Positions 54,946 through 64,000 of a stretch of DNA of 64,000 nt are shown here, one piece after another. The notes below the pieces were generated by a model that ran no database searches, was not told the origin of the DNA, and worked only from the letters and a program-made list of their open reading frames with translations. How positions within the stretch are numbered: the stretch's first letter is position 1; every line of letters begins with the position of its first letter. Origin of the DNA: Anthoceros angustus (lineage: Eukaryota; Streptophyta; Anthocerotopsida; Anthocerotales; Anthocerotaceae); contig MU008169.1 of the NCBI GenBank assembly GCA_010909165.1, positions 1,798,001 to 1,862,000 on the forward strand, written 5' to 3'. A program made the translations under genes and the position numbers.

Positions 54946-55172
54946 CCGCACGGTGGTGGGACCCGCAATGGTGGGACCCTCAGCGTTGGGATTCGCCTCG
55001 ATTGAGTGAAAATTTTCAACTCACAGTGACCGAGGCAAGTGAGCCGCGCGGCGCGGGCGGTGGAAGACAAGACATAATTACCACAATGGTAACTTGCGGT
55101 TTCTACATTACAAAAACAATTTTTGACTTTTCGACAAGGCGAGTCGAGTGTTTCATCATCGATTTTTGAATC

Positions 55173-55905
55173 ATGATGTCTTCATCATCGAGCGTCATGT
55201 TCAATATCGAGAAGTTAGATGGTACTAACTTCCGTTGGAAAGAACAAGTGTATAATGTTCTAGTGCGAAAAAGCGGATCAAGCCCATAAAGTTGTTAGGC
55301 GTCAAACCAGATAGTATGACACAGGATGAGTGGCAGGACCTGGATGAGCTTGCTAGATCTACTATCATGCTAACATTGTCAAAAACAGTGTACTTCAATG
55401 TGAAAGATAAGACCACGAGTTACATGTGGCGGTATGTGACTGTATGAGAAGCAAAGTGCGGCTTCTCAGGTGTATTGGTTGAAACAGCTGGTGGACTTGA
55501 AGATGAAGGAAGGGACGAGGATGTCCGATCATCGAATGATTTCAATACCATTTTCAGCCTCTCATCTCAAGGTATCACATTCCCAGTTAGTGAGAGCTAT
55601 GTTTACATTGGTCACATTACGAGAGTTGGGACACCTTTTACAACTCGAGTAATTCGCTAGTGGTCTTACCATTGTAAATGTAGAAGGTAGCACATTGGCG
55701 AGGAGGTGAGCAGGAAAAATATGGAACCTTCAAAAGGTTCCGGTGCCCTCATAGTGAGAGGAGGTCCCTGCGAAGGGAAGCAACCGGACGAAGCTTTTCT
55801 CGTAGCAAATCTCGTAGTCGTAACAAGAATGTGGAGTGTCACTATTGTCACAAAGGGTCACTTCAAAAGAGAGTGCGAGAAGTTCAAAAGGACCAAGGAA
55901 AAGAG
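55173..55905 (+). pseudogene. Copia gag, copy 1
   Basis: Starts at ATG 55173 or 55176 (MSSSSSVMFNIEKLDGTNFR), followed by broken gag (Retrotran_gag/UBN2-like) with DSMTQDEWQDLDELARSTIM and a CCHC zinc knuckle region (VECHYCHKG, then HFKRECEKF out of frame). Frameshifts and stops are present. It runs straight into GC-rich array 2 after AAGGAAAAGAGAAG. Confidence 0.8.
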
Positions 55906-56310
55906 AAGCGGGCGAGGCCGCGAGCGGGCGGAGGCCGCGAGCGGGCGAGGCCGCGAGCGGGCGGAGGCCGCGAGCGGGCGGAGGCCGCGAGCGGGCGAGG
56001 CCGCGAGCGGGCGAGGCCGCGAGCGGGCGGAGGCCGCGGCGCGGCGCGCGGCGCGGCGGCGAGGCCGCGAGCGGGCGAGGCCGCGAGCGGGCGGAGGCCG
56101 CGAGCGGGCGGAGGCCGCGAGCGGGCGAGGCCGCGAGCGGGCGAGGCCGCGGCGCGGCGCGGCGCGCGGCGCGGCGCGCGGCGCGCGGCGCGGCGCGGCG
56201 CGGCGGCGAGGCCGCGAGCGGGCGAGGCCGCGAGCGGGCGAGGCCGCGAGCGGGCGGAGGCCGCGAGCGGGCGGAGGCCGCGAGCGGGCGGAGGCCGCGA
56301 GCGCCAAGGG
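55906..56310. repeat. GC-rich tandem array 2
   Basis: About 25 near-perfect units of GAGGCCGCGAGCGGGC, alternating 16 and 17 bp, with a GCGCGGCGCGC core at 56035-56060 and 56150-56205. It starts inside the zinc-knuckle region of gag copy 1 and ends at the leader sequence CCGTGGGCGCCAAGAACCTG. Confidence 0.9.
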
Positions 56311-56651
56311 AGAGAACCGTGGGCGCCAAGAACCTGTAATCAAGCTGGCGCTGACGCCAGCGGCGCATAAAATATTCGGCGAATACCGGTGAACAACAGG
56401 CGTAATACGGGCCGCACGGTGGTGGGACCCGCAATGGTGGGACCCTCAACGTTGGGATTCGCCTCGATTGAGTGAAAATTTTCAACTCCACAGTGACCCG
56501 CCGACAAGTGAGCCACACGCGGTGCATACGGGTGACGAAGACAAGACATAATTACCACAATGGTAACTTGCAGTTTCTACATTACAAAAACAATTTTTTG
56601 ACTTTTCTGAGAAGGCGAGTCGAGTGTTTCATCTGTATCGATTTTTGAATC

Positions 56652-57440
56652 ATGATGTCTTCATCATCAGAAAACGTCATGTTTAATATCGAGAAGTTAG
56701 ATGGTACTAACTTCCCGTTCTAGAAAGAACAAGTGTATAATGTTCTAGTGCGTAAAAGCGATCAAGCCCATAAAGCTATTAGGCCAAACCGTATAGTATG
56801 ACACGGGATGAGTGGCGGGACTGGATGAGCTTGCTAGATCTACTATCATGCTAACATTGTCAAAAGCAGTGTACTTCAATGTGAAAGATAAGACCACAAG
56901 TTACGGTTATATCCTGTTCTTAACTTCTCGATCTCTCGATGTGTGACTGTATGAGAAGCAAAGTGCGGCTTCGTGTATAAAATGTGGACTTGAAGATGAA
57001 GGAAGGGACGAGGATGTCCGATCATCTAAATGATTTCAATACCATTTTCAGCCAGCTCTCATCTCAAGGTATCACATTCCCAAATTCCGTGAGAGCTATG
57101 TTTCTGTTGGTCACATTACAAGAGAGTTGGGACACCTTCACACCGAGTACCGCCTCGCTAGTGGTCTTACCATTGTAAATGTAGAAGGTAGCCTGTTAAC
57201 TGAGGAGGTGAACAGGAAAAATATGGAACCTTCCAAAGGTTCCAGTGCCCTCATAGTGAGAGGGAGGTCCCTGCGAAGGGAAGCAACCGGATGTAAGCTT
57301 TTCTCGTAGCAAATCTCGTAGTCGTAACAAGAATGTGGAGTGTCACTATTGTCACAAAAGGGTCACTTCAAAAGAGAGTGCGAAGTTCAAAAGGACCAAG
57401 GAAAAGAGAAGAAGACGACAAGAAGGCGACTTGAATCGAG
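56652..57440 (+). pseudogene. Copia gag, copy 2
   Basis: Second copy of the gag block, preceded by the same leader as copy 1 (ACGGGCCGCACGGTGGTGGG, 56405 onward). It contains EGTRMSDHLNDFNTIFSQLS, then SQGITFPNSVRAMFLLVTLQ and a zinc knuckle split by a frame slip. It continues into pol, so this is the original gag position. Confidence 0.8.
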
Positions 57441-60387
57441 TTGGAAGAGTTAAACTACATTGAGGGCGGAGATGTCCTTATCTCTTCTTACTTGAATCTT
57501 GCACAATTAACCGTGGATAGTCATTTATTACGCAATTGGATAATTGACTGTGCATCTTTCCATGTTACTCCTCATAGAGTGGTTTAGCACGTATGATGCT
57601 ACAAGGAAAGGATGTGTTAGGCTTGGAAATAACTATGCATGCGGATCGCGGGCGTTGGTGATGTCAACTCAAGTTTGACAACGGATCTTCATTCATCTTT
57701 GAAGGGCGTTAGGCATGTTCGAAGTTGACAAAAGCATGATTAGCGGGGACGGTTGGATGATCTTTGGTTACCTTCTTTGGTTTGGGGATCACTCTTGGAA
57801 GATCTCAAAGGTTCTCTTGTGTTAGCTTGTGGATCGAAGTGTGGCACTTTGTACTCACTTCAGGTAAACACTGTCAAAGATCATGTGATCATGTGAGCGA
57901 CCAAATGTTTCCTTGTGGCATTGCGGTTAGGACATATGTCTCGAGAAGGGAATGAAGGTTTTATCTCGTTACGGTTATATCCTGTTCTTAACTTCTCGAT
58001 CTCTCGATGTGTGAGCCTTTGTTTATATGGGAAGCAGACAAAATCATCACATCGAACAAGAGGTAAAGTAGGAGTAAACCTCTTGAGTTGGTTCACGGTG
58101 ATGTATGTGGACCTATGCCTCTGCATCATTAGGCGGTGCCTCTATTTTGTCACTTTCATAGATGATTTCTCACGCAAGGTGTGGGTTTATCCTTTGAGGA
58201 AAAAGGATGAAGTTACGGTGTTTGAAATTTGTCACCCTTGTAGAGAATCGATCGGCCACCGATTGAAGTGTCTAAGGGCGGATAATGGTGGAAGTATGTT
58301 TAGCTTTCGTCATTACATGATTCCAAGGAATCAAAAGAGAATTGATCATACGATACTCCTCCACAAAATGGTGTGGGCGGATGAGCAGAACCATTCGGAG
58401 AGGATCGTGGTTGTTGTCAAACTACGGATTGCCTAATGGGTTTTGGGCGAGCGGTGTCTGCAATTCATCTTATTAACAGATCTCCTAATAAAATTTGATG
58501 GCGAGTTCGGAGGAGCTATAGTGCGGAAAGAAACCATCCTACAAGCATCTGCGAGTGTTTGGTGTGAGGCATCTTGCCATGTTCCAAAAGAGTTTCGGGA
58601 CAAGTTGGCACCTAAGTCCAAGAAATGTATTTTTCTTGGCTATGGTGATTCTGGTGAGATGGGATACCGTTTGTGGGATCGAGGCTAGAAAGGTTGTTCG
58701 TACTAACGTGTTCTTCAATGAGAACAAGATGCACGGAAGCCTACTCCAAGCTGTGGAGGTGCGAAGGGTAATCTTCCAAGAAGATGGACATGATTATCAT
58801 GGGCAGATTATAGGAGCTTGTTCGACTCTTGGTTCATCACAGATGGAGGAATGTGCTCACGCACATTACCACGGTATGATCCACATTTGTTATGATCTTG
58901 ATGAGATTTCTCACCGAGTCAAAATGACAACTTTGCGATGTGTTCTTGCTTTGGTTGCGGAATGATATGGAACTTGCATGATGGATGTCAAGACGGCATT
59001 CTTGCATAGTGACCTTCAAGAGGAAGTCTACATGCAGCAACCAAAAGGTTTTGTTCAGAAGGGCAAAGAGAATCTGGTGTGCAGGTTATGGAAGAGCCTT
59101 TATGGTTTGCGACCTTGAGAGGTGGTATCACAAGTTCCACTCATTTATGCTTTCTCAAGGCTACAAGCGTGTGATGAGGATCATTACCTCTATCTGAAAC
59201 AAGCTAAGGATCAAAGCTTGCTCATTTTGATCCTCTATGTGGATGATATGCTAATTCTTTGGAAATAATCTTGATGAGATTTGTTGAAGTCAAAGTTGAA
59301 TGCTCACTTTGAAATGAGACTTGGGAGGCGAGCCATATACTTGGCATGCGTATTCGTCGGAACAGACATAAGCGTCTGCTTTATTTGTCTCAGACGGAAT
59401 ACATTAACAGGGTGCTTCAACGTTTCAACATGGAGAAGGGGAAACCATTGGGTACTCCATTGCCTCCATATGTGAAACTTTCAAGCGAGGATTGCCCAAG
59501 CTCTGAGGAGGACAAAGCTGAAATGGAGAAGGTCCCATACTCATCAGCTGTAGGGAGTTTGATGTATGCAATGATTGCTACACGTCTTGACATTGCCTTT
59601 GCACTGAGAGTGGTTATTAGGTTTATGTCAAACCCTGACAAGAAGCATTGGGAGGCAGTAAAAGGAGTTATGAGGTATCTGAATGGTACAAAAGCTTTGT
59701 GCATATGTTTTGGTAGTGAAGATGTAAGGGTATTAAAGCCCAATGTACTTATACTTCTAAGTTAGGTGTTAGTTAAGTATCATTAGTTTAGCTGAAGCTA
59801 ATCACTATGAAGCTTCTTGTGCTCCTTCCTAGGGGCTTCTTGTGAAGCTTCCTAGGGAGCCCTGTTGGAGGGTATAAATACCCTCCAAGCCTCATCTCAA
59901 TGTGAGAGAGTTACTCTTGCCTCCTCCTCTCCTCTCCTCTTTCCACCATCATGGGCTGCCATACGATCCTTCAGAAGATGCATGTGTGGTTGGGTACACA
60001 GATGCTGATTATGCAGGGGATATGGACAAAAGGACGTCCACATTAGGTTATGTCTTCATATGCACTGGAGGGGCAGTCTCATGGCGATCTTGTTTGCAGT
60101 CGTGCATTACGCTATCTACCACAGAGGCCGAGTATGTTGCATCAAGGTTGAGCTACCAGTGTTGCATTGTGGCAGCCAGAGTGCTATCCAATTGGCAAAG
60201 AATCCAGTTTTTTTTTGCAAAGACTAAACATGTGGATGTGAAGTATCACTTCATTCGAGAGGTGTTGGATGACAAGAGGGTACAACTTGTCAAGGTTCAC
60301 ACCAGCCAGAACCCTGCAGATATTCTTACCAAGGGATTCTCTACGGAGCAATTTGCACAAGCTCGGACACTGATGGGCATGAGGTAG
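57441..60387 (+). pseudogene. Copia pol remnant (protease-integrase-RT-RNase H)
   Basis: Conserved pieces in copia order: NWIIDCASFHVTPH (protease, ~57.54 kb), YFVTFIDDFSRKVWVYPLRK and LKCLRADNGG (integrase, ~58.14-58.29 kb), LYVDDML (reverse transcriptase active site, ~59.23 kb), VPYSSAVGSLMYAMIATRLD (~59.54 kb), and YTDADYAGDMDKRTSTLGYV with LSTTEAEYVA (RNase H, ~60.0-60.14 kb). Multiple frameshifts and the nested LTR at 59723 disrupt it. The end AQARTLMGMR and stop at 60387 are typical of plant copia polyproteins. Confidence 0.9.
59723..59973 (+). mobile_element. Solo LTR nested in the RNase H region
   Basis: 251 bp, begins TGTAAGGGTATTAAAG and ends GATCCTTCA, the canonical TG...CA ends. 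It is flanked by the 5-bp duplication GAAGA (59718-59722 and 59974-59978). It belongs to the same LTR family as the host element but is separately diverged. An LTR-LTR recombination after insertion is inferred. Confidence 0.93.
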
Positions 60388-60429
60388 CCAATTCTTCTAC
60401 GAAGGTAAATTGGCCTTTAAGTGGGAGGT

Positions 60430-60679
60430 TGTAAGGGTATTAAAGCCCAATGTACTTAGACTAATACGCTTAGTCTAAGTTAGGTATCATTAGTTTAGCT
60501 GAAGCTAATAACTAGGAAGCTTCTTGCGCTATTTCCTAAGGGCTTCTTGTGGAGCTTCCTAGGGAGCCCTGTTGGAGGGTATAAATACCCCCAGGGCCCT
60601 CATCTCAATGAGAGAGATACATTTGCTTCCTCCTCTCCTCTCCTCTTTCCACCATCATGGGCTGCCACACGATCCTTTA
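60430..60679 (+). repeat. 3' LTR of the Copia element
   Basis: 250 bp, begins TGTAAGGGTATTAAAG and ends GATCCTTTA (terminal CA changed to TA). It differs from the 5' LTR by scattered substitutions and small indels, so insertion is not recent. Confidence 0.93.
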
Positions 60680-60684
60680 AACTC

Positions 60685-62270
60685 GTTCCTCACTTCGCTC
60701 ATCATGAATTCCACTTGCTCCACAGCCCGAACGCATTCTCGTTCTGGACGTTTACCCGGAATATCTCATCAAGAAGTCTAGCCCTCTTGGCTTACTTTAT
60801 CCGCGACAGTTCCATGCCCAATCTTTCAACCTCAAATTGAGAACACAGGACAAAGTGCTACTTTTACGAGGTACTCCGCATGAACCCCATAAGTGGGTTG
60901 AACAAAACGTATCCTTGCAGCCATCAATGAAGGATGGACAGTTTGCTCCTATATTTATGTCATCCCTCTTGGTGTTATGATTAATCCTTATCAAGAAAAC
61001 GACCATATTGGCCGTGTGCCACCATAGCCCATTCCCATCGCTCCTATCATCCTTCCATGCACCGAAAAAGGTCAGCATCTTGCTGCCACATAGTTGCCAC
61101 GATCCATTCCAACATGGCTGCAATGGTTGCGGGGCTCCTTCTTCTAAGACTTGTCGCCATTGCTAATCAACTGACTGCACGCTGGACCTAGTACATTTAA
61201 ACATCCAATTGGTCTCCAACGAAATTACGCCTAATCATGAAGCAGCACGAAAACGACAAGTGTCTGAGATGAGATATGAAATGCATCATGCATCGCCATG
61301 TCTAATGCCCAACCATACATGAGCGTGTGACTTGCAGTCCCCAGTTTTGTCTTAGTCGTGATCGAGCGAGCAATGCCCCATAAATTAACCAAAGGTGAGC
61401 ACATACTTCGTGCCTACCATCTACTACTTTGCATGAAGTACCTAGCTTGGTGCCATTACCTCCCTCCTCTTGTGCTGATCTACCCGATCATCTGCACACA
61501 GGCTGATGCTTTTGTCCAAGCCTCCTTGAACAACCAAGAGACCGACCAGAATCGAGCTCCAAGTCATCGGACCAGCACAGGCCTTCCAGAATAGACGTAG
61601 GCGAGACTTGGAGAGCATAAAACTATAGTTAGACTATAGTGGTTTGTGGGCATATTAAGGAATCTGTGTGCTCGATGAGTTGTGGAAGGTGATTCCGATG
61701 GGTGTTTTTTTGGTTTGTAAAAATTGGAGAGATCAAAAGGCCAACGGTATGACCCGCTCGAATGTGCGTTGCCTTGAATCCTCGTGTAAACAAATCAATG
61801 ATTGTAAAGGTGCATGGAATCACTCAAAGCAAGTCCGTTCGTCATTCTGGAGTTGAGTAGGGACAGGCTGGAGCAAAACACACCGGAGCACAACACACCG
61901 GAGCACAACGCAACATACGAGAGGATAAGCTATGGTACCCCTCCCCCTAAAATCTCAAACGATTTTAAATGTCTTACTAATAAATCGATCACACGCAAGG
62001 GGATGGAACACTATCCTATCGATCCACAGCATCAAGTTAATAAAATAACGTTAATAAAATAACTAGGCACCGTACGCCATGGAGCATTTCGGCAAAAAAT
62101 AATTTTCCATTTATTAAAAATTGAAACTCTTCGGACCTTGATGCCCAACTTATGAAAAATAGTGGACCGATCGCTGATGAAAACAGAGAATTATAATCCT
62201 CAGTATAAGAGGTAGAGGGTTTTTCTGCATAACTTCTGTCAAACAAGTAGCTGGAGCCACTTTTCGCCAC
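60685..62270. other. Gene-poor flank; remnant of the Copia target gene
   Basis: 60685-61130, minus strand, holds protein-like pieces (for example CVRAVEQVEFMMSEVRNE next to the Copia end) that continue into 54056 and below when the element is removed. 61861-61915 has three units of ACACACCGGAGCACAAC-type tandem repeat. No intact gene is seen in the remainder. Confidence 0.4.
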
Positions 62271-62274
62271 GGTG

Positions 62275-62550
62275 GGAAAGGCGGCCACAGAAGCCGACTT
62301 TGTTTACGGCAATTTCGCTCAAGCCCGGAACCTGGGCCTAGGCAAAACTTGGGGGCATGTATACTTTGAAATATTTATGTAAAGTCTCTAAATTCTCTAA
62401 AACCAAACTTCGGGAAAAGGCGGCTGCGGAAGCCAGCTTTTTTTTCGACGATTTCGCTCAAGCCCGGAGCCCGGGCCGGGGCAAAATTTCGGGCACCTGT
62501 ATACTTTGAAATATCTATATAAAATCTCCAAATTCTCTAAAACCCAGCTT
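62275..62550. repeat. ~138-bp direct tandem repeat, two copies
   Basis: Units at about 62275-62402 and 62410-62548 share GAAAAGGCGGC-GC-GAAGCC, ATTTCGCTCAAGCCCGGA, CCTGGGCC-type, and TGTATACTTTGAAATAT then CTCTAAATTCTCTAAAAC. Differences are scattered. Confidence 0.8.
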
Positions 62551-62817
62551 TCGTGCCCGGAAGCCATGCAGGTAGGCGAGGGGAATGTCGGACCCCAAAA
62601 TTGCCCAATAGAAGAAACTCTTTGTGGAATCTGATCGTTTTCGTCGCCAGAAAAGTCCTTTAAGAGGTTCCTACGAATGCTATCCACCGAAGGGGCACCG
62701 GTTTCTTCTCTTAAAAAAAAGGCTCGGGCCTGCACTATGCATAGGGTGCAACGAGCTAAACCTCCGCACATGCCAATGGCATGTGGGCCCTACATCACAT
62801 CATGCCATGATACATGT

Positions 62818-64000
62818 ATGTTCACACATCCCCTCGCCGTTCGCACCTTGCAAGTCTTGCAGTTACTGCCTAGGCCGTCCCAGTTCTCGCTCCAGGCTCA
62901 CCAGGCGATGCGTCGGCGGGGACCATTGTGGACTCGACAAATTGGTGTATGTGCAAGGATTCTACGAGCTCCCGCTCAGCTCACTTCAGGGAGTGACCCC
63001 CCGGGCCGAGCAAACAGCCGAGCCTTCAGGTCGAGCAATGTCAGGAGCCCAGCATTTCCACTTCCGAGAAAATCTGTGGATTGGGATGCGCTATCCAGCG
63101 ATGGCCGTCGCCAGGAGCAGGAGCACTTGTGGCACCAATTTTTTCTGGACCCTACCATGTGGTGGGACAACAGACGGGCTAAGAAGAGCTCCCGATCGCC
63201 GGACTTCCGGCGTAAGGGGTCCGGCGAGGTGCTGTGGTTAAACAGGATCAAGCCAGCTTGGGTTGATGAGCAGCTCCTTTCCTTGGATATGCAGATGGGG
63301 CATGGTACCTCTCCTTCCGAGTCCAGGTTTCCGGATAAGGCTGAACCTGGCAGGCGGGGAGGATCGGGAATGGGCGTCGTTACGGCTGTAACAGTGAGCA
63401 CGTTGTGTCAGCAGGGGAGGCTTTCTGAGGCCGTTGGAGCCCTGGAATCTCTCGCGCAGACAGACTGTGCTATTTCTCAGTCTCTGTTTTGGACTGTGCT
63501 GAAACTGTGTACTGCGAAGAAGGATCTGGCTGTGGGGCGACGAGTTCATGATCTCACTGTCAAACTCGGGCATGAGTCGGATGCATACTTTGGGAACCTT
63601 ATCTTGCGCATGTATGCAAGGGGAGGTAGTCTGCAGGGGGCCATGGATGTGTTCTCCAGGGTGCGCAAACCTAATGTCTTCATGTGGTCTTCCATGATCT
63701 CTGCATATGCTAAGCATGGAAAACCTGACGAGGCCATACAACTGTACCATGAAATGCATTGGTCAGGAGTGAAGGCGGATGCTCACGTCTTTGTAGCTGC
63801 TCTCCAGGCTTGTGCATTTGCCGTTGACTTGGAATCTGGGAGAAAAGTGCACTGTGATGTGTTGCACAGTGGCATTCCTCCTGACTTGTTTGTTGGCACC
63901 TGCCTGGTGGACATGTATGCAAAATGTGGTGAACTGAAAGATGCACGCCGGGTTTTCGACAGCATGGTCACAAAGGATGTGGTAACATGGAACGCCCTGA
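62818..64000 (+). CDS. PPR protein with N-terminal PDF motif, runs off the window
   Basis: Open from ATG 62818 to the end (394 codons seen); ATG 62908 is an alternative. The leader MFTHPLAVRTLQVLQLLPRP is free of acidic residues and Arg-rich further on, so organelle targeting is likely. Residues ~104-150 form a PDF-type motif: LWHQFFLDPTMWWDNRRAKK, then SPDF, KGSGEVLW and PAWV, as in OSB organellar single-stranded-DNA-binding proteins. PPR motifs start near residue 185: TLCQQGRLSEAVGAL, KKDLAVGRRVHDLTVKLGHE, FVAALQACAFAVDLESGRKV and LVDMYAKCGELKDARRVFDS. It is a paralogue of the gene at 2.2-5.2 kb (VGRRVH, HVFVAALQACA and LVDMYAKCG blocks align), which lacks the PDF motif. The C-terminal class cannot be seen. 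Confidence 0.93.
   Translation, partial: MFTHPLAVRTLQVLQLLPRPSQFSLQAHQAMRRRGPLWTRQIGVCARILRAPAQLTSGSDPPGRANSRAFRSSNVRSPAFPLPRKSVDWDALSSDGRRQEQEHLWHQFFLDPTMWWDNRRAKKSSRSPDFRRKGSGEVLWLNRIKPAWVDEQLLSLDMQMGHGTSPSESRFPDKAEPGRRGGSGMGVVTAVTVSTLCQQGRLSEAVGALESLAQTDCAISQSLFWTVLKLCTAKKDLAVGRRVHDLTVKLGHESDAYFGNLILRMYARGGSLQGAMDVFSRVRKPNVFMWSSMISAYAKHGKPDEAIQLYHEMHWSGVKADAHVFVAALQACAFAVDLESGRKVHCDVLHSGIPPDLFVGTCLVDMYAKCGELKDARRVFDSMVTKDVVTWNAL

Larger units (their letters stand above)
54062..60679 (+). mobile_element. Ty1/copia LTR retrotransposon, full-length but degenerate
   Basis: The 6618-bp element is bounded by 250-bp LTRs at 54062-54311 and 60430-60679 and flanked by the 5-bp target duplication AACTC (54057-54061 and 60680-60684). 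Next to the 5' LTR is a primer-binding site TAGTATCAGAGC (54314-54325), one base from the tRNA-iMet consensus TGGTATCAGAGC. A purine tract AAGTGGGAGGT precedes the 3' LTR. Inside are two gag copies, two very GC-rich arrays, then integrase, reverse transcriptase and RNase H remnants in the copia order, broken by frameshifts. A solo LTR of the same family sits in the RNase H region. It cannot be autonomous as read. Confidence 0.93.

Noticed and set aside
54289-55070. Long Arg/Ala/Gly-rich open frames on both strands over the GC arrays
   Set aside because: They are open only because the sequence is almost all G and C (no stop codons possible); they are not genes.
55906-56310. CRISPR-like array
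   Set aside because: Units are contiguous with no unique spacers, in a plant retrotransposon.
55730-56527. Long open frames on both strands across GC array 2
   Set aside because: Same reason as array 1; the tandem unit reads open in every frame.
62624-63241. Plus-strand open frame of 205 codons overlapping the start of the second PPR gene
   Set aside because: It is in a different frame from the PDF motif and PPRs and shows no motif of its own.

Overview
This is nuclear DNA of a plant, very probably a non-seed land plant. It encodes a plastid-targeted PsbX, the Tat-routed lumen protein TL29/APX4, a mitochondrial type II peroxiredoxin, PLS-class pentatricopeptide (PPR) proteins, an LRR receptor kinase and a Ty1/copia retrotransposon with a plant-type primer site. 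Most introns are short (about 60-250 bp) with GT-AG ends. I cannot name the species.

Layout. 2.2-5.2 kb: large intronless PPR gene (+). 6.4-14.6 kb: three minus-strand genes in a row, namely an ERD2-like KDEL-receptor family protein, a C2H2 zinc-finger protein and a NodGS/FluG-type amidohydrolase-glutamine synthetase fusion. 15.2-17.8 kb: intronless LRR receptor kinase with a WAKL-type kinase domain. 18.7-20.3 kb: non-autonomous DNA transposon with ~185 bp terminal inverted repeats. 20.7-24.9 kb: Q-rich/RS-domain nuclear protein. 26-27 kb: unrecognised minus-strand exons. 27.2-30.7 kb: AT-rich island with an atypical intronless MAPK-like kinase and a decayed copy of its 3' end. 31.2-33.4 kb: trihelix (ASR3-like) gene broken by 1-bp frame slips. 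33.5-40.4 kb: UBLCP1 (-) head to head with eRF3 (+), whose 5' 1.1 kb is tandemly duplicated. 41.6-48.0 kb: PsbX, TL29, PrxIIF (-) and an FBW2/SKIP1-like F-box gene. 48.6-51.1 kb: class III (SIRT5-like) sirtuin (-) with a tandemly duplicated 3' half. 54.1-60.7 kb: full-length degenerate Copia element with intact 5-bp target-site duplication, very GC-rich arrays, a duplicated gag block and a nested solo LTR. 62.8 kb to the end: second PPR gene, paralogous to the first but carrying an N-terminal PDF motif as in OSB single-stranded-DNA-binding proteins; it runs off the window.

The genes are unrelated housekeeping, organelle and signalling genes, not an operon. The points most worth following are the PDF-PPR fusion, a class III sirtuin in a plant, the kinase on the AT-rich island, and two near-identical tandem duplications that differ mainly by homopolymer indels and may be assembly artefacts. 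Splice sites were read by eye; where the exon sum is a multiple of three and the protein matches its family, the model is given as firm.
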